Source: Scleromatobacter sp045810265 (lineage in GTDB: Bacteria > Pseudomonadota > Gammaproteobacteria > Burkholderiales > Burkholderiaceae_C). Taken from it: a stretch of 9,641 nt of DNA. Positions 1 through 6,385 of this stretch are shown here, piece by piece; position 1 is the stretch's first letter, and each line of letters starts with the position of its first letter. The notes under the pieces are model-generated. The model did no database searches. It was not told the DNA's origin and saw only the letters and a list, made by a program, of their open reading frames with translations. The stretch spans positions 1 to 9,641 of the forward strand of contig JBJMWF010000013.1 in NCBI GenBank assembly GCA_045810265.1, read 5' to 3'. The position numbers and the translations under genes were made by a program.

Positions 1-631
1 CGTTGAGCTGCGCGTTGTCGCGCACGCGGCCGCCGCCGAAGTCGGTCGCGATCGCGCCCGGGGCGATGGTGTTGACCGAGATGCCGCGCGGGCCCAGCTC
101 CTTGGCCAGGTAGCGGGTCAGCACTTCCACGCCGCCCTTCATGGCCGCGTAGGCGGCGTTGCCGGGCAGCGCGAAGCGCGCCAGGCCGCTGGAGGTGTTG
201 AGGATGCGGCCGCCATCGCGGATCAGTGGCAACAGCTTCTGGGTCAGGAAGAACGTGCCCTTCAGGTGCACGTTGAACAGCAGGTCGAACTGCTCCTCGG
301 TGGTCTCGGCCACGCCGGCGTGGTCGCCGCCCATCCCGGCGTTGTTCACGAGGTAGTCGAAGTCCTTGCGCTGCCAGGTCGACGACAGCGCCGACTTCAC
401 GCGCCCGGCGAAGGCCGCGAAGCTCTTGCTGTCGCCGGCGTCCAGCTGCAGGGCGACGGCTCGGCGCCCCAGGGCCTCGACCTGCCGGACGACGGCCTGC
501 GCCTCGGCCTCGTTGCTCTTGTACGTGAAGATGGCGTCCGTGCCGCGCTCGGCCAGCTTGAGCACGGCGCTGCGACCGAGGCCGCGGCTGCCGCCGGTGA
601 CGAGCGCGATAGGGGTGTGGCTTGTGGTCAT
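1..631 (-). CDS. SDR family NADP(H)-type oxidoreductase, C-terminus cut by window edge
   Basis: Classical short-chain dehydrogenase/reductase, a cytoplasmic enzyme that reduces a carbonyl or oxidises an alcohol with a nicotinamide cofactor; the substrate cannot be read from sequence. About 210 residues are present out of the usual 245-260. The Rossmann glycine motif TGGSRGLG is at residues 12-19, NNAG at 96-99, and the catalytic tetrad looks intact: Asn120, Ser148, Tyr161 and Lys165 (YAAMK). The end of strand beta-2 reads FTYKSN with no acidic residue, which in this family favours NADP(H) over NAD(H). PG follows at 191-192 as expected. The ATG at 631-629 is preceded by AGGAG (638-642) at 6-nt spacing, which fixes the start. 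It is divergent from the LysR gene across 112 bp, so LysR control is likely. It resembles FabG and other SDRs, but nothing nearby supports fatty-acid synthesis. Confidence 0.93.
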   Translation of the reverse strand, partial: MTTSHTPIALVTGGSRGLGRSAVLKLAERGTDAIFTYKSNEAEAQAVVRQVEALGRRAVALQLDAGDSKSFAAFAGRVKSALSSTWQRKDFDYLVNNAGMGGDHAGVAETTEEQFDLLFNVHLKGTFFLTQKLLPLIRDGGRILNTSSGLARFALPGNAAYAAMKGGVEVLTRYLAKELGPRGISVNTIAPGAIATDFGGGRVRDNAQLN

Positions 632-637
632 GCAGAG

Positions 638-642
638 CTCCT
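638..642 (-). promoter_or_regulatory. Shine-Dalgarno of the SDR gene
   Basis: On the minus strand this reads AGGAG, 6 nt before the SDR ATG. It is a consensus-quality site and supports the chosen start. Confidence 0.7.
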
Positions 643-663
643 GTTGGGGGTGGATCGATGGAG

Positions 664-698
664 GGACTTTAGGAATTCCCGCCTGCCGGATAAAGTCC
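664..698. promoter_or_regulatory. Perfect dyad in the SDR/LysR divergent gap, candidate LysR operator
   Basis: GGACTTTA (664-671) and TAAAGTCC (691-698) are perfect 8-bp inverted arms separated by 19 bp. A smaller 8-bp palindrome, GGAATTCC (672-679), abuts the left arm. The dyad lies 32 bp from the SDR start and 45 bp from the LysR start, in the middle of the divergent gap. LysR-type regulators typically bind dyads in such gaps and control both genes. That this is the regulator's site is inference; no canonical T-N11-A box was found inside it, and no convincing -35/-10 pair was found for either gene. Confidence 0.5.
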
Positions 699-743
699 AC
701 AAATAACGCCACACCGTTCTGCAAAAGAGAACAATTCCGACCC

Positions 744-1652
744 ATGGACTTGCACGAATTGCGCATCTTCGCCACGGTGGCCGAGCTCACGAGCTTCAGC
801 CGCGCGGCCGAACAACTGGGCCTGGCCAAGGGCCGCGTCTCGACCGCGGTGCAGCAGCTCGAAGCGCAGCTGGGCACCCGGCTGCTGCAACGCACGACGC
901 GCAGCGTGCGCCTGACGCCCGATGGCGAGCGCTTCCTCGATCGCTGCAAGGAGCTGCTGACCGAGGCCGAGCAATTGCAGGCGATGTTCCAGCCGGCGTC
1001 CAGCGGGCTCACCGGGCGGCTGCGCATCGACCTGCCCAATACCCTGGCGCACGACCACGTGCTGCCGCGCCTGCCGGACTTCCTGGCCGCGCACCCGCGG
1101 CTGGAGGTCGGCATCAGCACCACCGACCGCCGCGTCGACCTCGTGCAGGAGGGCTTCGACTGTGTGCTGCGCGTGGGCACGCTGGCCGATTCCGACTTGG
1201 TCGCACGCCCACTCGGCTTCCTGCACATGCGCAACGTCGCCAGCCCGGCCTACCTGCGCGCGCACGGCACGCCGCGCACGCTGGCCGACCTGGCCAGCCA
1301 TCGCATCGTCCACTACATGCCGTCGCTCAATGCGCAGGGCGCATGCTGGGACTACGTCGATGATGGTGGACAGCGGCGTTCGCTGCCCATGCGCGCCCAG
1401 GTCACCGTCAACGGCACCGAGGCCTACACGGCTGCTGCGCTGGCCGGGCTCGGCCTGATCCAGGCGCCAGTGCTCGGCACCGAGGACCTGATCGCGGCGG
1501 GCCGGCTCGTCGACGTGCTGCCGGCGTTGCGTGCGCCGGCGATGCCGGTATCGCTGATGCTGCCCCATCGGCGCCAGCTCGCGCCGCGCGTGCAGGCCGT
1601 GATGGCCTGGTTGACGCAGGTGATGACGCCGCTGCTGTCGCCCACGCCCTGA
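744..1652 (+). CDS. LysR-family transcriptional regulator, CrgA-like type
   Basis: DNA-binding regulator of 302 residues, the usual length for LysR proteins. Residues 1-60 form the winged helix-turn-helix, with the helix-turn-helix core around 18-45 (FSRAAEQLGLAKGRVSTAV). A linker helix follows at about 61-85, then a periplasmic-binding-protein-like effector domain at about 88-298 beginning TGRLRIDLP. The stretch EGFDCVLRVG followed by SDLVARPLG is typical of the CrgA-like subgroup. The reading frame is open upstream to about 366, but the family's N-terminus (MDLHELRIFATVAE) starts at the ATG at 744; the upstream sequence is antisense to the SDR and Arg/Ala-rich. The ribosome binding site is weak (AAGAGA, 725-730, 13 nt away). 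The likely target is the divergent SDR gene, and autorepression is common in the family. The effector molecule is unknown. Confidence 0.95.
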   Translation: MDLHELRIFATVAELTSFSRAAEQLGLAKGRVSTAVQQLEAQLGTRLLQRTTRSVRLTPDGERFLDRCKELLTEAEQLQAMFQPASSGLTGRLRIDLPNTLAHDHVLPRLPDFLAAHPRLEVGISTTDRRVDLVQEGFDCVLRVGTLADSDLVARPLGFLHMRNVASPAYLRAHGTPRTLADLASHRIVHYMPSLNAQGACWDYVDDGGQRRSLPMRAQVTVNGTEAYTAAALAGLGLIQAPVLGTEDLIAAGRLVDVLPALRAPAMPVSLMLPHRRQLAPRVQAVMAWLTQVMTPLLSPTP

Positions 1653-1737
1653 GGCTCGCTCCATCGCGCCGGGGCGCACCGCGTCCCGCCCAGCCGCACC
1701 TCGTCGCAGCGCCGTGGCGAGTGCTGGTTCGCGTTCC

Positions 1738-1743
1738 TAGAAT
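1738..1743 (+). promoter_or_regulatory. Possible -10 element upstream of the DUF2807 gene
   Basis: TAGAAT matches the sigma-70 -10 consensus at 5 of 6 positions and lies 37 bp before the ATG at 1781. The -35 position at 17-bp spacing (TGGCGA, 1715-1720) matches only 3 of 6. This is a weak candidate, listed because it is the best-looking promoter element in the 128-bp gap. Confidence 0.3.
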
Positions 1744-1780
1744 CGCCCTCATCGATCACCGCCCCTTCAGAAGGAACGAC

Positions 1781-2419
1781 ATGCGCCACGCCTTGACCCT
1801 CCCGCTCGCCGCCGCCGCCACGCTCATCGCCCTGCAGGCGCAGGCTGCCGAACAGACGCGCAGCGTTGCGCCGTTCACCGCGGTGTCCAACTCCGGGCCG
1901 GTCAACCTGCGCATCGAGGTCGGCAAGGCCCAGTCGGTGGTCGTCAGCGGCACCGACGATCTCGTGCAGGACCTGCAGACGGAGGTCGTCGGCAGCGAGC
2001 TGAAGCTGCACATGCGCCGCGACACCACCACCTTCAACCGCCACCACGACGAGCTGAACGTGACGATCACCGTGCCGCAGCTGACGGCGTTCACCATGAG
2101 CGGCGCGGGCGAGACCACGATCACGCACATGAGCGGCGACAGCCTGGACGTGCGCTTCGGCGGCGCCGGCAGCCTGAAGGCCGACGGCAGCGTGCGCAAC
2201 CTCACCATGCATGTGGGCGGCGTCGGCTCGATCGACACGCGCGAGCTGCACGCGGAGTCCGCCACGGTCAACGTCGGCGGCGTCGGCTCGGTGAAGGTGT
2301 GGGCCAGCAACCGTCTGGACGCCAGCCTGGGCGGCGTCGGCTCGCTGGCGTACTACGGCGATCCGAAGACGGTCAACACCAGCGGCGGCGGCCTGGGCAG
2401 CATCTCCAGGGGCAAGTGA
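1781..2419 (+). CDS. Secreted DUF2807-type beta-solenoid (head GIN domain) protein
   Basis: Exported protein of 212 residues with no known enzymatic role. Residues 1-22 form a Sec signal peptide (hydrophobic core LTLPLAAAATLIAL, then QAQA-A as the likely cleavage site). The rest resembles the DUF2807 family, described as a putative auto-transporter adhesin head GIN domain: VSNSGPVNLRIEVGKAQSVV near the start, then repeating short strands. Six turn motifs are visible: GAGE at 108, GGAGS at 127, GGVGS at 146, 166 and 184, and GGLGS at 203. Their spacing of 18-20 residues suggests successive coils of a right-handed beta structure ending just before the stop. The ATG at 1781 is chosen over the in-frame ATG at 1721 because it has AAGGA (1771-1775) 5 nt upstream and starts the signal peptide directly. 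Location is periplasmic or surface by inference; no lipobox or membrane anchor is seen. Confidence 0.88.
   Translation: MRHALTLPLAAAATLIALQAQAAEQTRSVAPFTAVSNSGPVNLRIEVGKAQSVVVSGTDDLVQDLQTEVVGSELKLHMRRDTTTFNRHHDELNVTITVPQLTAFTMSGAGETTITHMSGDSLDVRFGGAGSLKADGSVRNLTMHVGGVGSIDTRELHAESATVNVGGVGSVKVWASNRLDASLGGVGSLAYYGDPKTVNTSGGGLGSISRGK
2216..2344 (+). repeat. Three exact 15-bp coding repeats in the DUF2807 gene
   Basis: GGCGGCGTCGGCTCG occurs exactly at 2216-2230, 2276-2290 and 2330-2344, always in frame and encoding GGVGS. The periods of 60 and 54 bp match the protein coil length. The flanking segments have diverged, so this reflects old duplication or codon convergence in a structural repeat and not a recent tandem array. 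Confidence 0.85.
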
Positions 2420-2444
2420 CGGCGGCGGTGGTTGTGGGGACAAT
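2416..2444 (+). promoter_or_regulatory. Candidate sigma-70 promoter for the flavin oxidase gene
   Basis: GTGACG (2416-2421) and GACAAT (2439-2444) are separated by exactly 17 bp and each match consensus at 4 of 6 positions, including the TGAC core of the -35 box. The -35 box overlaps the TGA stop of the upstream gene. Transcription would start near 2451, giving a leader of about 54 nt. A small TGGGG/CCCCA dyad (2435-2439, 2448-2452) surrounds the -10 box. Confidence 0.35.
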
Positions 2445-2504
2445 GCGCCCCATCGACCCAACCGCATCGCCGCCCGCGCCCACGACGCCCGCGCGGCGTC
2501 CCGC

Positions 2505-4064
2505 ATGAATCCTCACGACATCGTCATCGCCGGCGGCGGCATCGCCGGCCTGTACTGCGCGCGCCAGCTGGCGGACGCCGGCCACCGCATCCTGATCCTG
2601 GAGGCCTCGTCCGACCGCTGGGGCGGCCGCATCGAGACCGAGGACCTGGACGGCTTCATCGCCGAGATGGGCCCCATGCGCTTCGAGCCCACGCTGCAGC
2701 CGCGCTTTGCCAAGCTGTGCGGCGAACTGGGCGTCGACCTGGTGGATTTCGCCGGCCCGACCGGCGAGACCATCGTCGCGCCCGACGACGACCTAACGCC
2801 GGAGGAGCAAGGCCTCAATTCGCTGCAGCTGCTGCGCCGCGGCATCATGCTGATCATGGGCCGTGCGCCCGACGACCAGGCCTGGATCGACGGCCTGACC
2901 GAGGCCGACTACACGCGGCTGCGCAAGCACGCGCAGCTGCACGGCCAGCCGCTGTGGGCCACGGGCTTCTGGAACGCGCTGTCGGCGCAAGGCATCCTGA
3001 GCCATCGCGCCGTCGTCAAGCTGCGCGACACCGGCACCTTCTATCACATGATCCCGGAGAACCTGAACGCCGCCGAATGGATCATCTGGTGGCTGCGGGC
3101 GTTGAAGACGGTGGGGCAGCAGCTGGCCAGCATCGCGGGCGGCTCGTCGAAATTGTCGGACGGCCTGATGGACGTGCTGCGCGCGCATCCCAACGTCACG
3201 CTGGCCGGCGGCCATACCCTGCTGGGTTTCCGCCCGACCGGCCTGGGCGAGCGCGCGCTGGCACTGGACGTGCGCACCAAGAGCGGCACCGCGACGCTGA
3301 CCGCCCAGCGGCTGATCCTGGCGATGCCGCGGCTGCCGCTGGTCAAGTTGGCGCAGCACCTGCCCGAGCACGTGGCCTCGCAGCTCGACTCGGTCAACGG
3401 CTTTCCGATGCTCAAGATCTTCTTCGTCAGCAATGCGCCGTGGTGGGACTACGACCAGCCGCCGCAGCAGCACGCCAACTGCATGCCCACGCGCGAGATC
3501 CACTACTTCCGCCGTCCGCGCGGGGCCGATAGCGACGGCCACGGCATGGTGCTGCTGTACATGGACACGCCGGCCACCGAGTTCTGGCGCCACTACGTGA
3601 TCGACACCGAGCGCCACGACCGCGCCGAGCTGGACCAGAACGGCCGCATCGTCGACGCCTTCGCGCTGTTCGTCGCGCGCGACGTCAAGCGCGCGCTCGA
3701 GGGCCGCGAGGACGGCGAGCGGCCGGTGCGCCTGACCGAAAGCGCGCGCAAGCTGTTCAACGACATGACGCTGGACGAGGCCACCGCCTACATCCGCAAC
3801 TCCGTCATCACCTACGGCCTGCGCGACTGGGCCCGCGCACCGTACGGCGCCGCGAACCATGGCTGGCAGCCCGGCGTGCGAAGCTGGAAAGTGATGGACA
3901 CCTTCAAGGCCTTCGACTTCGGCAGCGGCGCCAGGAACGTGCACATCGTCGGCGAGGCCTACTCCGACTACCAGGGCTTCATCGAAGGCGCATTGAACAG
4001 CGCGGAGCTGGCGCTGCAGACGATTCCGGCGCGGCTCGACGCGGAGCCCGAGACCGAGGGTTGA
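2505..4064 (+). CDS. FAD-dependent amine / L-amino-acid oxidase-like flavoprotein
   Basis: Flavoprotein of 519 residues in the flavin amine oxidase superfamily, expected to oxidise a C-N bond and pass electrons to oxygen. The dinucleotide-binding fold starts at residue 5: GGGIAG at 10-15, Glu33 ending strand beta-2 (ILEAS) to hold the ribose, and GGRI at 40-43. GPMR at 56-59 matches the L-amino-acid oxidase signature whose Arg binds the substrate carboxylate. Lys304 (GFPMLK) followed by APWWDY fits the conserved Lys that hydrogen-bonds to flavin N5 in this superfamily. The C-terminal FAD motif is VGE (482-484) with GFIEGA (491-496), where snake L-amino-acid oxidases have a Trp at the second position. 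There is no signal peptide, so it is probably cytoplasmic. The start is fixed by the Rossmann motif, although no clear Shine-Dalgarno is visible. It is 85 bp after the DUF2807 gene, with its own candidate promoter. The substrate is unknown; a polyamine- or monoamine-oxidase role remains possible. Confidence 0.87.
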   Translation: MNPHDIVIAGGGIAGLYCARQLADAGHRILILEASSDRWGGRIETEDLDGFIAEMGPMRFEPTLQPRFAKLCGELGVDLVDFAGPTGETIVAPDDDLTPEEQGLNSLQLLRRGIMLIMGRAPDDQAWIDGLTEADYTRLRKHAQLHGQPLWATGFWNALSAQGILSHRAVVKLRDTGTFYHMIPENLNAAEWIIWWLRALKTVGQQLASIAGGSSKLSDGLMDVLRAHPNVTLAGGHTLLGFRPTGLGERALALDVRTKSGTATLTAQRLILAMPRLPLVKLAQHLPEHVASQLDSVNGFPMLKIFFVSNAPWWDYDQPPQQHANCMPTREIHYFRRPRGADSDGHGMVLLYMDTPATEFWRHYVIDTERHDRAELDQNGRIVDAFALFVARDVKRALEGREDGERPVRLTESARKLFNDMTLDEATAYIRNSVITYGLRDWARAPYGAANHGWQPGVRSWKVMDTFKAFDFGSGARNVHIVGEAYSDYQGFIEGALNSAELALQTIPARLDAEPETEG

Positions 4065-4088
4065 CGGCAAGATGCCGGCCCTCGGTCT
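4051..4088 (+). terminator. Hairpin spanning the oxidase stop codon, terminator-like
   Basis: AGACCGAGGG (4051-4060) pairs perfectly with CCCTCGGTCT (4079-4088). Inside the 18-nt loop a second stem, CGGC (4065-4068) with GCCG (4074-4077), extends the structure. The TGA stop (4062-4064) lies in the loop, so the 5' arm is coding. No T-tract follows, so it may act as a 3'-end stabiliser or with Rho instead of as a classical intrinsic terminator. Confidence 0.6.
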
Positions 4089-4105
4089 GAAATGACCACT
4101 ACCGC

Positions 4106-4190
4106 GTCATCCTGCGCGCAGTCGCAGGATCCACCCCGGCCGGGGCGGCGTCATGGCAGGCGTGGGTCCTGCGACTTCGCGCAGGATGAC
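4106..4190. repeat. REP-like palindromic doublet (inverted pair) between convergent genes
   Basis: Arms at 4106-4134 and 4162-4190 are inverted copies with 27 of 29 positions complementary, around a 27-bp centre. Each arm is itself a hairpin: ATCCTGCG/CGCAGGAT (4109-4116, 4123-4130) and TCCTGCG/CGCAGGA (4167-4173, 4180-4186), both with 6-nt loops. The centre contains a 12-bp palindrome, CCCCGGCCGGGG (4134-4145). This is the layout of a bacterial interspersed mosaic element made of two REP units. It sits between the 3' ends of two convergent genes, the usual REP location, and could also terminate or protect both transcripts. No RAYT transposase is in the window. Genome-wide repetition cannot be judged here. 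Confidence 0.72.
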
Positions 4191-4203
4191 AGGCCGGCGC
4201 TGC

Positions 4204-6297
4204 TCAGTTCGTCTTCGTATAGACGTTGACCCGGTACTGGTCATACGTGCCGCCCAGGAAGCTCAGCCGTTCCATCACGTAGATGTTGTTGCCCGCGGTG
4301 GCCAGCAGCTTCCAGGTGCGCACCTGGCCGTAGGCGTTGCCGCCGAAGGACGCGAGTTGCTGGTCGCTGCACATCGAGCCCACGACGCCGTTGGCGGTGA
4401 CGCGGGCGCCGTTGCTGCAGTAGTAGCGCGTCAGCGTCTCGCTGCCGTCGTCGTTGATGGCCCAGGTGCTGAGCGGATGCTGCAGGGCCGAGGTGCCGGC
4501 GACGCTCGAACCGCTGCCCGTGCCGTCGGCCAGCAGGTCGATGTAGAACTGGTCCGTCGCCAGCCCGACGTTGATGTAGCTCAGGTAGTCGTTGACGACA
4601 CTCGCCTGCGTGAAGCCGAGCCCCGGGGTCACCTTGACCACGGCCGCGTCGTAGACCCAGGTGGACACCCCGTCGACCAGGCGCGAGGTCAGCCAGCGCT
4701 CCTCGCCGCGCGGTCCGGTGAACAGGTGCGTGTAGCTGAAGACGCCGGCATTCGTCGTGACCACCAGGCTGCCGCCGTTGAGCGCCCAGGTGCCCGTGAC
4801 GCCGGTGCGCTCGAACAGCACGTGCGTGGCGTCGACGACCTTCAGCACGTCCTGGTTGGTGTACGGAGCGGTCGCGGGGTCCAGGTCCGTCGTCAGCACG
4901 CCGGCCCACTCGCTGCCGACCGCGAAGTCGGTGTCGTGGAACGCCAGCGTCGATGTGACGATGGTCATGGTCAGCCAGTTGTCCCCCAGGGCCTTGCTGG
5001 TGCCGACGTCCGGTCCCTCGGTGAACGTCTCGTTGCCGAAGGTGGCCTGGGTCGCGGTGCCGGTGCCCAGCTGACGTACCTTGAAGCCGAGATCGGTCTC
5101 CGTGATGCCCCACTGGTAGCCGTCCGACGCATAGTCGTAGTTCGCGTAGACCTGGGGCGTGTCGTAGGTGACGTCGATCTCCGAGCCGTTCGTCGCCCAC
5201 TTGGCGGTCAGCGCAGGGACGCCGGCGATCACGGCCGTCCCGTCCGCCTTCAGCGTCAGCTTGGTCGCGGCGTTGGCGGCGGCGCCCTGGCCCAGCGTCA
5301 GCACCATGGTGATGTCGGGCTTGCCGGCGGCCGGCGCGGGGGGCGCGACGGCGATCGCCGGGTCGGCCAGGACGGCGGCCTGGGTGTTGTTGAAGACGGT
5401 GGCGTTGGTCGTGGCCTGCGTCGTCACGAAGCTGCTGTAGGTCGCCGGATCCGACACCAGCGCCAGCGTGTCCGCCGCGCCGCCAGGCAGCGCCACGCCC
5501 GCATCGGCCACCAGCTTGATCGCGGTGGCCATCTGCAGGGTCTGGGCGGAGCTGAACTGGCCTTGCGCCGCGGCGATGTCGGCGCTGCTTGTCGGCGCCT
5601 TGCCCAGCGCCTGAGTGGCGAGCACGGCCTCGGCGGTCGTGATGTTGGTGACGTTGGCCGCCGGCAGGGCAGCCGCGCTCACGCCGCCGTTGGTATCCGC
5701 GGCCGCGGCGGTGGCGCTCGCGTCGCCCACCAGGCTGGCCAGCACGACGTTGGCCTGCGCACCGACGCCGGTGGCCTTGAGCGTGATGAAGTCGGACGGC
5801 GTGGTGGTGGTGACATCGACCGAGTAGTTGCCGTCGGCGTCCGCCGTCACGGCCGGCAGCGCGTTGCCGCCCACGGTCAGCACGACCTGCGCGCCGGGCA
5901 TCGCCGCGTCGCGCACGGTGCCGCTGATGGTCATGTGGGCCGCGACCGCGAGCTGCACGTTGGCGACGGAAGTCCTGTCGCCGACGGTCAGCGCGTATTG
6001 GAGGCTGTCCGTGCCGAAGTAGCCGGGGGCCGGGGTGTAGACGATGCTGTTGCCGGCGACGACGGCCGTGCCGTGCGCCGGCGCGCCGGAGACGGTCACG
6101 CTGGCGGTGCCGTTGGCGATGGTGTCGTTGGAGGTGACCGCGAGCATCGTCGCGGTGTTCCAGGAGACGGTGGCGGAGTCGTTCGAGGCCGTGGACCGGG
6201 CATCCGGGGAATCGCTGCTGCCACCGCAAGCGGTCAGGGCGGACAGCGAAGCCGCGGCGAGCGCCGTCAGGATGCATCGCGTCGAGAACTTGTTCAT
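4204..6297 (-). CDS. Large surface-type lipoprotein with Ig-like and carboxypeptidase-regulatory-like domains
   Basis: Predicted outer-membrane lipoprotein of 697 residues; no enzymatic function is recognised. The signal peptide ends in the lipobox LTAC with Cys24 as the lipidated residue, followed by GGSSDS, a flexible tether with no Asp at +2, which favours the outer membrane. Residues about 38-118 look like a bacterial Ig/cadherin-like repeat (VTSND, GAPAHGTAVV, IVYTPAPGYFGTDSLQYAL). Residues about 122-165 resemble a carboxypeptidase regulatory-like beta domain (ISGTV, GAQVVLTVGG, ADADGNYSVDV). An Ala/Thr-rich, probably helical region follows. The second half is Trp-, Tyr- and Asp-rich beta sequence with loosely repeated TW-alternation. 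Cys627 and Cys643 could form a disulfide. The ATG at 6297-6295 is chosen because GGAG (6303-6306) precedes it by 5 nt and the signal peptide starts there; the frame stays open to 6417. It lies 171 bp after the transporter, so it probably has its own promoter. A role in surface binding or adhesion is inference only. Confidence 0.88.
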   Translation of the reverse strand: MNKFSTRCILTALAAASLSALTACGGSSDSPDARSTASNDSATVSWNTATMLAVTSNDTIANGTASVTVSGAPAHGTAVVAGNSIVYTPAPGYFGTDSLQYALTVGDRTSVANVQLAVAAHMTISGTVRDAAMPGAQVVLTVGGNALPAVTADADGNYSVDVTTTTPSDFITLKATGVGAQANVVLASLVGDASATAAAADTNGGVSAAALPAANVTNITTAEAVLATQALGKAPTSSADIAAAQGQFSSAQTLQMATAIKLVADAGVALPGGAADTLALVSDPATYSSFVTTQATTNATVFNNTQAAVLADPAIAVAPPAPAAGKPDITMVLTLGQGAAANAATKLTLKADGTAVIAGVPALTAKWATNGSEIDVTYDTPQVYANYDYASDGYQWGITETDLGFKVRQLGTGTATQATFGNETFTEGPDVGTSKALGDNWLTMTIVTSTLAFHDTDFAVGSEWAGVLTTDLDPATAPYTNQDVLKVVDATHVLFERTGVTGTWALNGGSLVVTTNAGVFSYTHLFTGPRGEERWLTSRLVDGVSTWVYDAAVVKVTPGLGFTQASVVNDYLSYINVGLATDQFYIDLLADGTGSGSSVAGTSALQHPLSTWAINDDGSETLTRYYCSNGARVTANGVVGSMCSDQQLASFGGNAYGQVRTWKLLATAGNNIYVMERLSFLGGTYDQYRVNVYTKTN

Positions 6298-6300
6298 TCG

Positions 6301-6350
6301 GGCTCCAAGATGAGGATTTGCGGAGCCGTCCAGCCTCCGATGAATCCTCA
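6301..6350 (-). promoter_or_regulatory. Structured leader of the lipoprotein mRNA with two exclusive folds around the Shine-Dalgarno
   Basis: Fold A is a two-part hairpin: TGAGGATT/AATCCTCA (6311-6318 with 6343-6350) and CGGAG/CTCCG (6321-6325 with 6335-6339), closed by a 9-nt loop. It ends 4 nt before the GGAG ribosome binding site (6303-6306) and leaves that site free. Fold B pairs 6301-6306, which contains the Shine-Dalgarno, with 6322-6327 (a 6-bp stem with 15-nt loop), hiding the site. Both folds need 6322-6325, so they exclude each other. The pairings are read directly from the sequence; regulatory use is inference. Confidence 0.5.
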
Positions 6351-6360
6351 CTTTCGGCAT

Positions 6361-6378
6361 TCGTGAACCGATCGTGAA
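6361..6378. promoter_or_regulatory. Two TCGTGAA direct repeats with 11-bp period
   Basis: TCGTGAA occurs at 6361-6367 and 6372-6378, one helical turn apart, upstream of the lipoprotein gene. Tandem half-sites with 11-bp period are typical of OmpR/PhoB-family response regulators. The regulator is unknown and the assignment is inference. Confidence 0.4.
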
Positions 6379-6385
6379 TCTTGAT

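Noticed and set aside
366..743. In-frame N-terminal extension of the LysR regulator.
   Set aside because: It is antisense to the SDR gene, low-complexity, and the family always starts at the helix-turn-helix domain, which begins at the ATG at 744.
1653..1720. GCGCC-GG-GGCGC dyad (1666-1677) after the LysR stop as a terminator.
   Set aside because: The loop is too short, the usable stem is only 4 bp and no T-tract follows.
2432..3532. A 366-codon plus-strand open frame overlapping the oxidase in another frame.
   Set aside because: It is Arg/Ala/Gly-rich shadow sequence of the oxidase, which has intact FAD-binding motifs.
4153..6366. A 737-codon plus-strand open frame antisense to the lipoprotein gene, the same length as the minus-strand frame.
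   Set aside because: It is rich in Arg, Gly, Val and His with no domain or signal, while the minus strand has a lipobox, Ig-like motifs and a good ribosome binding site. The equal length is coincidence in high-GC DNA.
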